A stretch of DNA of 25,199 nt, taken from positions 12,376 to 37,574 of the forward strand of contig HF995995.1 of assembly GCA_000432515.1 (NCBI GenBank). Reading direction: 5' to 3'. Within the stretch, counting starts at the first letter, position 1, and every line of letters begins with the position of its first letter. The position numbers and the translations under genes were made by a program. The notes below the pieces were generated by a model that did not search any database, was not told the DNA's origin, and worked only from the letters and a program-made list of their open reading frames with translations. Shown in pieces: positions 8,267-16,725 of the stretch. The stretch comes from Bacteroides sp. CAG:545. GTDB lineage: Bacteria; Bacteroidota; Bacteroidia; Bacteroidales; UBA932.

Positions 8267-8285
8267 TTATATATATAATATAAAT
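8267..8285 (+). promoter_or_regulatory. AT-only leader before the zinc-ribbon protein start
   Basis: The 19 bases before ATG 8286 are made up only of A and T, and no Shine-Dalgarno is present. Bacteroidota commonly rely on unstructured A/T-rich leaders for ribosome loading, so this probably sets translation of the next gene. It also supports ATG 8286 as the start. Confidence 0.45.
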
Positions 8286-9179
8286 ATGGCCAAAAAAGTA
8301 AAGAAAGTCGAAACTCCGATAGATCAGAGGGAGACCTTCGTATCCATTCAGAAAAATTTCGCTGACTCTGAAATGAGTGTTGAGGAGAAGCTCAAGACAT
8401 TGTATTCTCTTCAGGAAGCAGATTCTGCGATAGATAAAATCCTCCAGCAGAGAGGTGAACTTCCTCTCGAAGTGGAAAAACTTGAAAATGAGGTGACTGA
8501 GCTTAAGGCTAAAGCTGCTCAGATCAGCGCGGACATCGAAGATGCAAATGCTGCCATCACCGAGTACAAGCACAAGATTGTAGAGTGTGACACCGCGATG
8601 GAGATATACAAGATCCAGATGGACAGCGTCACCAACAGCCGTGAATACGACTCCATTTCCAAGGAAGTCGAGAATCAGGACCTTCTCAAGAAAATCGCAG
8701 TGAAGAATGTGGCGGACACCAAGGAAGCCATTCTTCAGAAGAAGACCGAACTTGCTGACATAAAGGAAGATATCGCTGTGAGAACAGAGGACCTGAAGGC
8801 AAAGAAGGACGAACTTGCGAATATCGTTGAGGCTACAGCCAAGGAAGAGAAGACCTTGAGAACCAAGAGAGACGCCTGTGCAGCGAAGATTGACGCCAGG
8901 ACAATGAGCGCTTACGAGCGTATCCGTCAGAGCGAGAAGAATCACCTTGCGGTAGTAAGTGTCTATTATAGCAGCAGCAAGGAAAGCGACGGCGTTGACG
9001 CCAGAGACATTGACGTGAGAAAAGGAATCAGTGACGGTTCATTGAGCGGCGCCTGCGGCGGATGTTTCAATACCATCATTCTCCAGAGACTTCTCGATAT
9101 CTATTCAAACAAGAAACTTGTCATCTGCGAGCACTGCGGACGTATCATCGTCAGCGACGAAATCGCAGGTAAAGCATAG
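8286..9179 (+). CDS. Coiled-coil protein with C-terminal C4 zinc ribbon
   Basis: 297 residues. A long charged coiled coil occupies about 35-215 (repeated Glu/Lys/Leu heptads). The C-terminal zinc ribbon has CGGC followed about 25 residues later by CEHC, so four cysteines can bind one zinc. This is the architecture of the bacterial 'C4-type zinc ribbon domain-containing protein' family (CT398-like), often encoded next to Nif3-like genes, as here. The molecular function is unknown; a nucleic-acid or secretion-related scaffold role has been suggested for relatives. A promoter within the upstream gene and an AT-only leader support independent expression. The next gene, dnaB, begins 26 bp downstream. 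Confidence 0.88.
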   Translation: MAKKVKKVETPIDQRETFVSIQKNFADSEMSVEEKLKTLYSLQEADSAIDKILQQRGELPLEVEKLENEVTELKAKAAQISADIEDANAAITEYKHKIVECDTAMEIYKIQMDSVTNSREYDSISKEVENQDLLKKIAVKNVADTKEAILQKKTELADIKEDIAVRTEDLKAKKDELANIVEATAKEEKTLRTKRDACAAKIDARTMSAYERIRQSEKNHLAVVSVYYSSSKESDGVDARDIDVRKGISDGSLSGACGGCFNTIILQRLLDIYSNKKLVICEHCGRIIVSDEIAGKA

Positions 9180-9205
9180 TGTCCTGACAAGTTATCTGAT
9201 GTCTT

Positions 9206-10789
9206 ATGCCGGAAGTAAAGAAAACTTCGAAAAGCAGAAAGGACAACAAGAACATCAATCTTGACGAACTGGGCTTGGGAATGGGGAACAAACCGCCTCA
9301 GGCCGTAGATTTCGAGGAGGCTGTTCTCGGTGCCCTGCTGATTGAACCGCGTTGCGTGGACGAAGCGATGGAGGAACTGTCTCCGAGCTGCTTCTATGAT
9401 CCTCGCAACAGGATGATTTTTGAGTCAATGTTGGCGTTGGTGGACGAACATGTTTCCATCGACCTCTTGACCGTATCCCAGAAACTCCGTCAGAAGAACG
9501 ATCTCAAGGACCAGTACGAGAATAATCTGGAGGCAATCGGCGGTGCGAAAAAGCTGGCCGACCTGTCACAGAAAATCGGTGCTGCTGCCCATGTGGAGTA
9601 CTACATCAAGGTCTTGAAACAGAAATCCATTCAGAGAGAGCTCATTACCGCCTCTTACGAGATTCTGAAGACAGCCTATGACGACTCCACGAATGTCGAT
9701 GACCTTATCGACAACTCGCAGACCTGGATTTTCAGCGCCATCCAGAACAATATCAAGAAAGACGTCCAGGATGTCGGTTCCGTGCTCAAAGTCGCACTCG
9801 ATGAAATCGAGCAGATGCAGAGCCAGTCCGGAATCAGCGGCGTTCCGTCAGGGTATGCCCAGGTGGACAAATACACGCTCGGATGGCAGAAATCGAACCT
9901 CATCATTCTCGGTGCGCGACCTTCTGTCGGTAAGACTGCATTGTCCCTGAACTTCTTGAGAAATGCGGCGCTCGACAACAATATGCCGGTGGCGATCTTC
10001 TCGCTTGAGATGTCAGCCATAGAACTTGTCAAACGACTCATGACCACGGAATCAGGTCTGGAAGCCGACAAGATCAAGGGTGGAGAGAAGCTCACCCGCG
10101 AAGACTGGGACCATCTGGATTACAGTCTCAAGGCATTGGCCCAGGCCCCGATCTATATAGACGACACTCCGGGCATTTCCATCAATGAATTTCGCACGAA
10201 AGCGAAACGTCTTGTGAAATCGAAAGGAGTCCGCTTCATCATAGTCGATTACCTGCAGCTTATGCAGGGCCCGAAAGAACTCAAGGGAAACCGTGAGCAG
10301 GAGGTGGCCAGCATCTCCAGGTCGTTGAAAGCCACAGCCAAGGAACTTGAGATTCCTATCATGGCATTGGCCCAGCTGTCCAGAAATTCAGTCCAGCGCG
10401 GAAACAGCAACAACAGACCTATCCTCAGTGACTTGCGAGAGTCTGGTTCCATCGAGCAGGATGCGGATATCGTAATGTTCGTGCATCGTCCTGACGCTAT
10501 CGGCATGGGTGACACTGTGGAAGACAAGGAGTACACGGAAATCATCTTCGCGAAGAACCGTAACGGTCAGATAGGCACTATACCTATGAGGTTCAAGGGC
10601 AATCAGATGCGTTTCGTGGAGGACAATGACGGCCTGATTTCCACTTTCCCGTCGGCCATGAATGACGATGCGGGAGTACAGGGGCAGGGACCGTCTTATG
10701 ACCAGCCTCAGGATCCGTTTTCACAAGGTCCTGACTTCGGCGCATATCCTTCAAGTTCCAACGGTGAGTTCCAAAACTCAGGATTCTGA
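9206..10789 (+). CDS. dnaB: Replicative DNA helicase DnaB
   Basis: 527 residues. The N-terminal helicase domain (about 33-140, opening PQAVDFEEAVLGALL) is followed by a linker and the RecA-like motor. Walker A is GARPSVGKT at 236-244, Walker B is FIIVDYLQLM, and the DnaB family segments AIFSLEMS, LAQLSRNSV and LSDLRESGSIEQDADIV are all present. It unwinds DNA at the replication fork as a hexameric ATPase and recruits primase. The C-terminal 45 residues are a Gln/Gly/Pro/Ser-rich low-complexity tail. No intein or frameshift is seen. The next gene begins 2 bp after the stop, which places the helicase in a run that continues into the rnf genes. Confidence 0.98.
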   Translation: MPEVKKTSKSRKDNKNINLDELGLGMGNKPPQAVDFEEAVLGALLIEPRCVDEAMEELSPSCFYDPRNRMIFESMLALVDEHVSIDLLTVSQKLRQKNDLKDQYENNLEAIGGAKKLADLSQKIGAAAHVEYYIKVLKQKSIQRELITASYEILKTAYDDSTNVDDLIDNSQTWIFSAIQNNIKKDVQDVGSVLKVALDEIEQMQSQSGISGVPSGYAQVDKYTLGWQKSNLIILGARPSVGKTALSLNFLRNAALDNNMPVAIFSLEMSAIELVKRLMTTESGLEADKIKGGEKLTREDWDHLDYSLKALAQAPIYIDDTPGISINEFRTKAKRLVKSKGVRFIIVDYLQLMQGPKELKGNREQEVASISRSLKATAKELEIPIMALAQLSRNSVQRGNSNNRPILSDLRESGSIEQDADIVMFVHRPDAIGMGDTVEDKEYTEIIFAKNRNGQIGTIPMRFKGNQMRFVEDNDGLISTFPSAMNDDAGVQGQGPSYDQPQDPFSQGPDFGAYPSSSNGEFQNSGF

Positions 10790-10791
10790 TT

Positions 10792-11661
10792 ATGCCCCGT
10801 TCTTCAAAAAACATAATTGCGGCAGCCGCTTGTCTGTTTCTTGTTTTTTGTGCCGGCGCGACAGAACCGCTGAAAGGGCCTAACTGTATCCCGGTCAAGA
10901 GCCTGGATGAAGGTAAACTTGCCTTCAAGGGAGGAGAAAGCCTCAGTTTCGTCATACATTACAAATGGGGCGGCATAAATTCGGATGTGGCCAGTGCTAC
11001 GGTAAAACTGGACACCACCACATTGAACGGCGTGCCGGTATTCCACTCCAGGGTTTTCGGAAAGACAGCAAGGTTTTACGACCTGTTCTTCAAGGTCAGG
11101 GAGGATTTCCAGTCCTGGTTTACCAGGGACGGTGTCGTTCCGGTAAAATTCTACAGGGATTCCCGGGAAGGAGGATATTATTCGGTGAACAGATATGAAT
11201 ATATGTGGGAGCCGGAGGAGAACAAGCATATCCGTGCGGAAATAGAGACGTCAAGAAGGCCGCTGAGGAACGAGGAACTGCCTCTGTCCGGATGCACCTA
11301 TGACTTGCCGTCGCTGTTCTACATGGCCAGGAACATGAATTTCAGCAAGGTCAAGCCCAATGTGAAGTATCCGATGACATTCGCGATAGATGACGACATT
11401 TACAATGTCTATTTTATCTGGCTCGGCCGTGAGAAGAAGTATATAAAAGGAATCGGCACAGTAAAGACAATGAAATTTGCCGCAAAGCTGATAGTCGGTG
11501 ACGTATTCGGCAGCGGACAGGACATGTACGTCTGGATTACAGAGGATGAAAACAGGATACCGGTTTATTTTCTGGCTCCAATCAGGGTCGGCGTGGCTTC
11601 AGGCTGGCTCACAGGCTGGGAAAACCTCAAATATCCGTTCGATTCGATAATATCAAACTGA
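10792..11661 (+). CDS. DUF3108 domain protein, exported
   Basis: 289 residues with an N-terminal signal segment (IIAAAACLFLVFCAGA). Whether the Cys in VFCAG is a lipoprotein site is uncertain. The mature part matches the DUF3108 pattern: SLSFVIHYKWGGINSDVASATVKLD, a central YYSVNRYEYMWE segment and a C-terminal half ending with VYFLAPIRVGVASGWL. The family is predicted to be a periplasmic beta-barrel or clam-like lipid-binding fold, and its function is not established. It lies 2 bp after dnaB and 2 bp before rseC. The tight spacing argues for one transcript but does not prove shared function. Confidence 0.85.
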   Translation: MPRSSKNIIAAAACLFLVFCAGATEPLKGPNCIPVKSLDEGKLAFKGGESLSFVIHYKWGGINSDVASATVKLDTTTLNGVPVFHSRVFGKTARFYDLFFKVREDFQSWFTRDGVVPVKFYRDSREGGYYSVNRYEYMWEPEENKHIRAEIETSRRPLRNEELPLSGCTYDLPSLFYMARNMNFSKVKPNVKYPMTFAIDDDIYNVYFIWLGREKKYIKGIGTVKTMKFAAKLIVGDVFGSGQDMYVWITEDENRIPVYFLAPIRVGVASGWLTGWENLKYPFDSIISN

Positions 11662-11663
11662 GC

Positions 11664-12101
11664 ATGAAGGAGGAAGTTTCACATAAAGGAAGAGTGACTG
11701 AGGTCAATGCGGATTCTGTCAAGGTGGAGATCATTTCGAGTTCCGCCTGCGCTTCTTGTCACGCCGCTTCACTGTGTTCAATGTCGGAGGCGGTGAAAAA
11801 AGTCGTGGAAGTGCGTATATCCGGCAATGAAAACTATGCTGTGGGCGAGGAAGTCCTCGTCGTGCTGAAATCTTCACTTGGAATGAAAGCGGCTGCGGTC
11901 GCTTATGTCGTTCCTCTGGCAGTGCTCCTGGTGGTTTGCGTATCCCTGTCCTATACCGGGATCCACGAGCTTTATATAGGTCTGGCCGGACTGGGCAGTC
12001 TGGCAGTGTACTATCTGGTACTCTACCTGCTCAGGGACAGGATGGCTTCAGATTACACATTTTGTATCAGAAAGGAAAACAATCTCAATTCAATAAAATG
12101 A
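11664..12101 (+). CDS. rseC: RseC/MucC-family protein at the head of the rnf genes
   Basis: 145 residues. The N-terminal soluble domain carries CASCHAASLC (Cys29, Cys32, Cys38), a thiol or metal cluster typical of RseC. Two transmembrane helices follow (about 74-92 and 98-117). In gamma-proteobacteria RseC is part of the SoxR-reducing system together with Rnf-like (Rsx) proteins; in Bacteroidota it commonly precedes rnfB. Its stop codon overlaps the rnfB start (ATGATG, with TGA at 12099-12101), so translation is probably coupled. Its exact role with Rnf is not known: cluster maturation or electron transfer are possibilities. Confidence 0.88.
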   Translation: MKEEVSHKGRVTEVNADSVKVEIISSSACASCHAASLCSMSEAVKKVVEVRISGNENYAVGEEVLVVLKSSLGMKAAAVAYVVPLAVLLVVCVSLSYTGIHELYIGLAGLGSLAVYYLVLYLLRDRMASDYTFCIRKENNLNSIK

Positions 12102-13051
12102 TGACTTCAATTATTATTTGGACAATTGTGGTGATTGCCGCTCTTGGACTCGTGCTTGCAGTCATCCTGTACCTTGTGGCTGAAAAGTTCAAGGTGGAGG
12201 AGGACCCGAGAATCGAGCAGGTGGAGAAGGTGATGCCAGGCGCCAACTGCGGCGGTTGCGGTTTTGCCGGCTGCCATGCCTTTGCAGAGGCTGCAGTGAA
12301 AGCTCCGAATCTGGACAACAACTTCTGTCCGGTAGGAGGCAATGACGTTATGCAGAAGGTTGCTGCCATCCTCGGTTACGAGGTTAAGGAAAAGGCTCCG
12401 ATGGTCGCAGTGGTACGTTGTAACGGTACCTGTGACAACCGTCCTAAGATCAATGAATACGGCGGATTCAAATCCTGCAAGGTGAAGGCTGCGCTCTACA
12501 GCGGAGATACGGCCTGCTCTTACGGATGTCTCGGTTGTGGCGACTGCGTGGAAGCCTGCCAGTTCGGTGCTCTGTCAATGGACGAGAAAACCGGTCTTCC
12601 GGTAGTGGACGAATCTAAATGTGTGGCATGCGGCGCCTGTGTGAAGGCATGTCCTAAATCCGTCATTGAACTCAGGAACAAGGGACCTCGCGGAATGAGA
12701 GTCTATGTGTCCTGCATCAACAAGGACAAAGGTCCTGCTGCACGCAAGGCCTGCAAGGCAGCCTGCATAGGTTGCGGACTCTGCGCCAAGACATGTCCTC
12801 ACGATGCCATAACAGTTGAAGGAAATGTTGCATACATTGATTATAACAAGTGCAAACTGTGCCGCAAGTGTGTGGTAGTATGTCCGACAGGCGCTATTCA
12901 CGACGTGAATTTCCCAATCCCGGTGGACCGCACCAAGAAACCTGCTCCGGCAGCAAAACCTGCTGTAGCACAGGCACCTAAACCGGCTGCAGCGCCTGCA
13001 GAAGCAAAGCCTGAGGCACCGGCTGTTGAAAAACCTGTAGTTAAAGCATAA
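12098..13051 (+). CDS. rnfB: Rnf complex subunit B (ferredoxin-type electron-entry subunit)
   Basis: 317 residues from ATG 12098; ATG 12101 is an equally possible start. A longer open frame back to 11936 overlaps rseC and is not used. There is one N-terminal transmembrane helix (about 5-28), then the RnfB Fe-S motif with Cys51, Cys54, Cys59 and Cys77 (ANCGGCGFAGC). After it come four CxxCxxCxxxC clusters, starting CLGCGDC, CVACGAC, CIGCGLC and CKLCRKC, so about five [4Fe-4S] clusters in all. The C-terminus is a Pro/Ala/Lys tail of about 40 residues. RnfB takes electrons from reduced ferredoxin and passes them to the rest of the complex. It overlaps rseC and is followed 14 bp later by rnfC. 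Confidence 0.97.
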   Translation: MMTSIIIWTIVVIAALGLVLAVILYLVAEKFKVEEDPRIEQVEKVMPGANCGGCGFAGCHAFAEAAVKAPNLDNNFCPVGGNDVMQKVAAILGYEVKEKAPMVAVVRCNGTCDNRPKINEYGGFKSCKVKAALYSGDTACSYGCLGCGDCVEACQFGALSMDEKTGLPVVDESKCVACGACVKACPKSVIELRNKGPRGMRVYVSCINKDKGPAARKACKAACIGCGLCAKTCPHDAITVEGNVAYIDYNKCKLCRKCVVVCPTGAIHDVNFPIPVDRTKKPAPAAKPAVAQAPKPAAAPAEAKPEAPAVEKPVVKA

Positions 13052-13055
13052 GGAG
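13050..13055 (+). promoter_or_regulatory. Shine-Dalgarno for rnfC
   Basis: AAGGAG ends 10 nt before ATG 13066 and overlaps the rnfB stop codon. Such sites are scarce elsewhere in this window. Confidence 0.5.
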
Positions 13056-13065
13056 AACCGATATT

Positions 13066-14469
13066 ATGAAAAGAACATTTTCCATAGGCGGTGTTCATCC
13101 GGCAGACAATAAGATTTCGCGTGGCTGTGCCATCGAGACCCTGCCTACTCCGCCGACAGTATATATCTCTGTATCACAGCATATCGGAGCTCCTGCGAAG
13201 CCGATTGTCGCTGTAGGAGACAAGGTCCTGACAGGTCAGCCTGTCGCAGAACCGGGCGGATTCGTCTCAGCATATATCCATTCATCTGTTTCCGGAACAG
13301 TGAAGTCCATCGGACCTCGCAAGGACCTCGCCGGTAATATGCAGACCTGCATTGAAATACAGGTGGAAGGCGACGAGTGGGTAGAGAGCATTGACCGTAC
13401 AGACACTCTCGTTACAGAATTCACTGACGACAACAAGACCATCATGGACAAGATCAAGATGGGTGGCGTCGTCGGTCTCGGTGGAGCTACCTTCCCGACT
13501 CACGTGAAGCTTTCTCCTCCTCCGGGAAAGAAATGCGATATGCTCATCATAAACGGTTGTGAATGTGAGCCTTACCTTACTTCTGACTTCCGTACTCTTC
13601 TCGAAAAGGGAGAGCAGGTGGTAGTGGGCGTCGCCATCATCAAGCAGGTGCTCGGAGTGGCTGAGGCTACCATTGCGATTGAAGACAACAAGCCTGAGGC
13701 GATTGAGCATATTCAGAAGGTGATCGAAAATCTGAAGAAGACCTCTTCCAAATTCGAAGGCATCAAGGTTCTCAGCCTCATGAAGAAATATCCTGAAGGT
13801 GGTGAGAAACAGCTGATTGACGCTGTCATGCACCGTCAGGTCCCTTCCGGAGCGCTTCCTATAGATGTAGGCGCTGTGGTTCAGAATGTGGCTACTGCTC
13901 TTGCCGTCTATGACGCTGTGCAGAAGAACAAGCCTATCATTGACAATTCTGTTACCGTCACCGGAACATGCGTGCCGATGGACAAGCAGCACAACTACCT
14001 CGTCCGCGTAGGTACACCGCTCTCTTATATCGTTGACCAGATGGGCGGAGCTCCTGAGGATGCAGTGAAGGTCATCAGCGGCGGTCCGATGATGGGTAAA
14101 GCCATCGCTAATCTGGATGCTGCCACACTGAAGGGAACTTCAGCATTGCTCTTCCTCACAGCAGAGCAGACGGAACGTCAGCCGGAAGGCAACTGTATCC
14201 GTTGCGGCAAATGCGCGGAGGCTTGCCCTATGGGTCTGGAACCGTTCCTTCTCCAGAGACTTGCCCGCCACAACATGATGGAAGAGCTGGAGGCCAACGC
14301 CGTTCAGGACTGCATCGAGTGCGGCTGCTGTCTGTACAGCTGTCCTGCGTACATTCCGCTGCTGGACATCATCAGACTGGCCAAGGGACAGGTCATGGGC
14401 ATAATCAGGGCAAGAGCCGCTGCTGCAAAAGCTGCCGCTGCCGCCGCTCAACCTGCTCCTCAGAAATAA
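13066..14469 (+). CDS. rnfC: Rnf complex subunit C (NADH/FMN and Fe-S subunit)
   Basis: 467 residues. An N-terminal barrel-sandwich region is followed by the Gly-rich flavin/NADH-binding fold (GGVVGLGGATFPTHVKL), NGCECEPYLTSD and the SLBB-like segment. Two [4Fe-4S] motifs come next: Cys377, Cys380, Cys383 and Cys387 (CIRCGKC), then Cys416, Cys419, Cys422 and Cys426. This is the peripheral subunit that exchanges electrons with NAD(H). The last 20 residues are mostly alanine with a few Lys, Gln and Pro, a short version of the Ala/Lys-rich tails seen in some proteobacterial RnfC. No defect was seen. rnfD starts 27 bp downstream. Confidence 0.97.
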   Translation: MKRTFSIGGVHPADNKISRGCAIETLPTPPTVYISVSQHIGAPAKPIVAVGDKVLTGQPVAEPGGFVSAYIHSSVSGTVKSIGPRKDLAGNMQTCIEIQVEGDEWVESIDRTDTLVTEFTDDNKTIMDKIKMGGVVGLGGATFPTHVKLSPPPGKKCDMLIINGCECEPYLTSDFRTLLEKGEQVVVGVAIIKQVLGVAEATIAIEDNKPEAIEHIQKVIENLKKTSSKFEGIKVLSLMKKYPEGGEKQLIDAVMHRQVPSGALPIDVGAVVQNVATALAVYDAVQKNKPIIDNSVTVTGTCVPMDKQHNYLVRVGTPLSYIVDQMGGAPEDAVKVISGGPMMGKAIANLDAATLKGTSALLFLTAEQTERQPEGNCIRCGKCAEACPMGLEPFLLQRLARHNMMEELEANAVQDCIECGCCLYSCPAYIPLLDIIRLAKGQVMGIIRARAAAAKAAAAAAQPAPQK

Positions 14470-14496
14470 GTTGAACCATAAAACCAATTATATACA

Positions 14497-15480
14497 ATGA
14501 ACAAACTTTTGGTTTCTCCCTCACCGCATATTCACGCGGCGGTTTCCACGAAATCGCTGATGAGGGATGTAGTCATCGCGCTGTTGCCGGCAGTCATTGT
14601 CTCGGTCGTGTTCTACGGCTTCAAGGAACTTGTCGTTCTTGGCGTGAGCGTGGCTTCTTGTGTGTTGATTGAATATCTCATCACAAGATACCTGCTCAAA
14701 AAACCGTCCACGATCTGTGACTATTCCGCTGTCGTTACCGGTCTGCTCCTCGCATTGAACCTGCCTTACACCACTCCTTGGTGGGTAGTATTCATCGGAG
14801 CGCTGTTCGCAATCGGCGTAGTGAAAATGACATTCGGCGGACTCGGCCAGAACATCTTCAACCCTGCGATTGCAGGTCGTGTGTTCCTGCTGATTTCATT
14901 CCCTACATATATGACCCACTGGGAAATGCCTGCAGGCCTGTTCGGTGCAGATGCCGTTTCAGGCGCAACTCCTCTCGGACTTGTAAAGGAAGGCCTTCTG
15001 AACGGACAGACCGTCTCTCAGGTAATGTCTGAGTCAGGACTCTCATATGCCCAGATGCTTTTCGCCAACCTGGGCGGTTCAGTAGGTGAAATCTCCGCAT
15101 TGGCATTGCTCGCCGGATTTGTCTATCTGCTTGCCCGCAAGGTCATCAAACCGTACATCACGCTCTCCATCTGGGGAACGGTTGCCCTGGTTTCTCTCAT
15201 CTTCTGGCTCGCGGCTCCGGACAGATTTACGGACCCTCTGTTCAATCTCCTTACCGGAGGTATGGTTCTCGGTTCCTGCTTTATGGCTACTGATTATGCT
15301 ACCTCTCCGATGTCAGTCAAAGGCGGTATCGTTTTCGGTATAGGAATCGGATTCATTACATTGATGGTCAGATATTTCGGCTCATATCCGGAAGGTATGT
15401 CCTTCGCCATTCTGATTATGAATGCGACCGTGCCGCTTCTGAACATGTGGTTCCATCAGAAAAAATATGGGAGGAAATAG
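14497..15480 (+). CDS. rnfD: Rnf complex subunit D (membrane subunit with covalent FMN)
   Basis: 327 residues with about 8-10 hydrophobic helices. The FMN attachment motif SGATPLG is present at 155-161, making Thr158 the expected phosphoester-linked FMN site. MTFGGLGQNIFNPA and a C-terminal membrane bundle are typical of the RnfD/NqrB family. It forms part of the membrane core that couples electron flow to cation movement. The next gene begins 3 bp after the stop. Confidence 0.97.
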   Translation: MNKLLVSPSPHIHAAVSTKSLMRDVVIALLPAVIVSVVFYGFKELVVLGVSVASCVLIEYLITRYLLKKPSTICDYSAVVTGLLLALNLPYTTPWWVVFIGALFAIGVVKMTFGGLGQNIFNPAIAGRVFLLISFPTYMTHWEMPAGLFGADAVSGATPLGLVKEGLLNGQTVSQVMSESGLSYAQMLFANLGGSVGEISALALLAGFVYLLARKVIKPYITLSIWGTVALVSLIFWLAAPDRFTDPLFNLLTGGMVLGSCFMATDYATSPMSVKGGIVFGIGIGFITLMVRYFGSYPEGMSFAILIMNATVPLLNMWFHQKKYGRK

Positions 15481-15483
15481 ACT

Positions 15484-16116
15484 ATGGCAGTTAAATCGAA
15501 TTTGAAAAATATGGTCCTCTGCCTCTTCGGCACGACCTTGGTCTGCTCGGCATTGCTCGCTGGCGTATATGCAGTGACTGCTGAGCCGATAAAGAAGACC
15601 AATGAGGCCATTCTGAAAGCTTCTGTCGCAAAGGTTCTCCCGGAGGGAGAGATTTCAGAGTCAATGCCTTGCGAGGTCGGAGGCCAGCCTTCAGAGTGCT
15701 ATCAATGCACCAAGGACGGGGAAGTTGTGGCTACTGCCGTAAAATCCACAGTCGTAGGATTTGGCGGTCCGCTCGTGCTTATGGTAGGAATTTTGCAGGA
15801 CGGAACCGTTTACAATACGGTAGTGATGTCTCACAGCGAGACTCCTGGTTTGGGTGCGAAATGCACATCAGACGAGCACTTCATTTCCCAGTTCAAGGGA
15901 TGGAATCCTGAGATCAAGAAACTTTCAGTGCGCAAGGACGGCGGCGACGTGGACGCGATAACTGCTTCCACCATTACGTCGAGGGCTTATGCTCTGGCTG
16001 TGGACAATGCTCTGCATGCATTGGTGACATTGCCGCAGGAAGAGGGCGAGCCGGTAGTTGATGGCGCCGTATCAGAGGATGGCGCTGAAACATTGTCAGA
16101 ACCCGTAGCTGAATAG
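15484..16116 (+). CDS. rnfG: Rnf complex subunit G (membrane-anchored, covalent FMN)
   Basis: 210 residues with one N-terminal transmembrane segment (about 10-31) and a periplasmic FMN-binding domain. The FMN motif reads DAITASTITS, so Thr153 is the expected attachment residue; the usual SGAT is here TAST, a tolerated variant. HSETPGLGAKC is the second conserved family motif. The last 25 residues are acidic. RnfG carries electrons between RnfD and the membrane Fe-S subunits. Its stop overlaps the Shine-Dalgarno of rnfE. Confidence 0.96.
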   Translation: MAVKSNLKNMVLCLFGTTLVCSALLAGVYAVTAEPIKKTNEAILKASVAKVLPEGEISESMPCEVGGQPSECYQCTKDGEVVATAVKSTVVGFGGPLVLMVGILQDGTVYNTVVMSHSETPGLGAKCTSDEHFISQFKGWNPEIKKLSVRKDGGDVDAITASTITSRAYALAVDNALHALVTLPQEEGEPVVDGAVSEDGAETLSEPVAE

Positions 16117-16120
16117 GAGG
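16115..16120 (+). promoter_or_regulatory. Strong Shine-Dalgarno for rnfE
   Basis: A perfect AGGAGG sits 8 nt before ATG 16129 and overlaps the rnfG stop codon. This is the best match to the anti-SD in the window and is notable because most other genes here have none. Confidence 0.6.
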
Positions 16121-16128
16121 ATACAACG

Positions 16129-16710
16129 ATGACTAAATTACAACTCATAACAAAAGGACTTGTCAAGGATAACCCTACATTCGTACTTATCCTCGGTATG
16201 TGCCCTACATTGGCCACCACCTCATCCGCCATCAACGGACTCAGCATGGGACTGGCCACACTGTTCGTGCTCATTCTTTCCAACATGGCCATCTCAGCCA
16301 TCGCTCCGGCGGTGCCTGACAAGGTCCATATTCCTGTGTATATCGTCGTGATCGCTACATTCGTGACTGTGCTCCAGTTCCTTATGCAGGCGTTTACTCC
16401 AGCCATCTATGCGACACTCGGTCTGTTCATCCCTCTTATCGTGGTGAACTGTATCGTGCTCGGCCGCGCTGAGGCTTATGCGAACAAGAACGGAATCGTG
16501 GATTCTGCACTCGACGGACTCGGAGTAGGACTCGGCTTTACGGCCTCACTTACCGTAATCGGTCTGGTCCGTGAGATTCTCGGAAGCGGTTCCGCATTCG
16601 GCTTCAAGTTCATTCCGGGTGACGGCATTCTCGCATTCGTGATGGCTCCGGGCGCGTTCCTTGTGCTCGGCTATCTCATGGTATTGTTCAACAAATTCCT
16701 CAAGAAATAA
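16129..16710 (+). CDS. rnfE: Rnf complex subunit E (integral membrane)
   Basis: 193 residues with six predicted transmembrane helices. Cys25 (GMCPTLA) and Cys108 (VVNCIVLGR) fall where RnfE/NqrD subunits hold their share of the [2Fe-2S] cluster bridged with RnfA. GLGVGLGFTASL and the C-terminal helix are also typical. It follows rnfG at 12 bp with a strong SD and precedes rnfA by 15 bp. Confidence 0.97.
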   Translation: MTKLQLITKGLVKDNPTFVLILGMCPTLATTSSAINGLSMGLATLFVLILSNMAISAIAPAVPDKVHIPVYIVVIATFVTVLQFLMQAFTPAIYATLGLFIPLIVVNCIVLGRAEAYANKNGIVDSALDGLGVGLGFTASLTVIGLVREILGSGSAFGFKFIPGDGILAFVMAPGAFLVLGYLMVLFNKFLKK

Positions 16711-16725
16711 TAAAGGCTCTGGATT

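Noticed and set aside
11936..12097. Upstream extension of the rnfB frame by 54 codons
   Set aside because: The extension overlaps rseC in another frame, is Arg-rich and unlike RnfB; the usual N-terminal membrane helix starts right after ATG 12098.
13282..13992. 236-codon minus-strand frame opposite rnfC
   Set aside because: It lies wholly within a well-supported rnfC and has no motif of its own.
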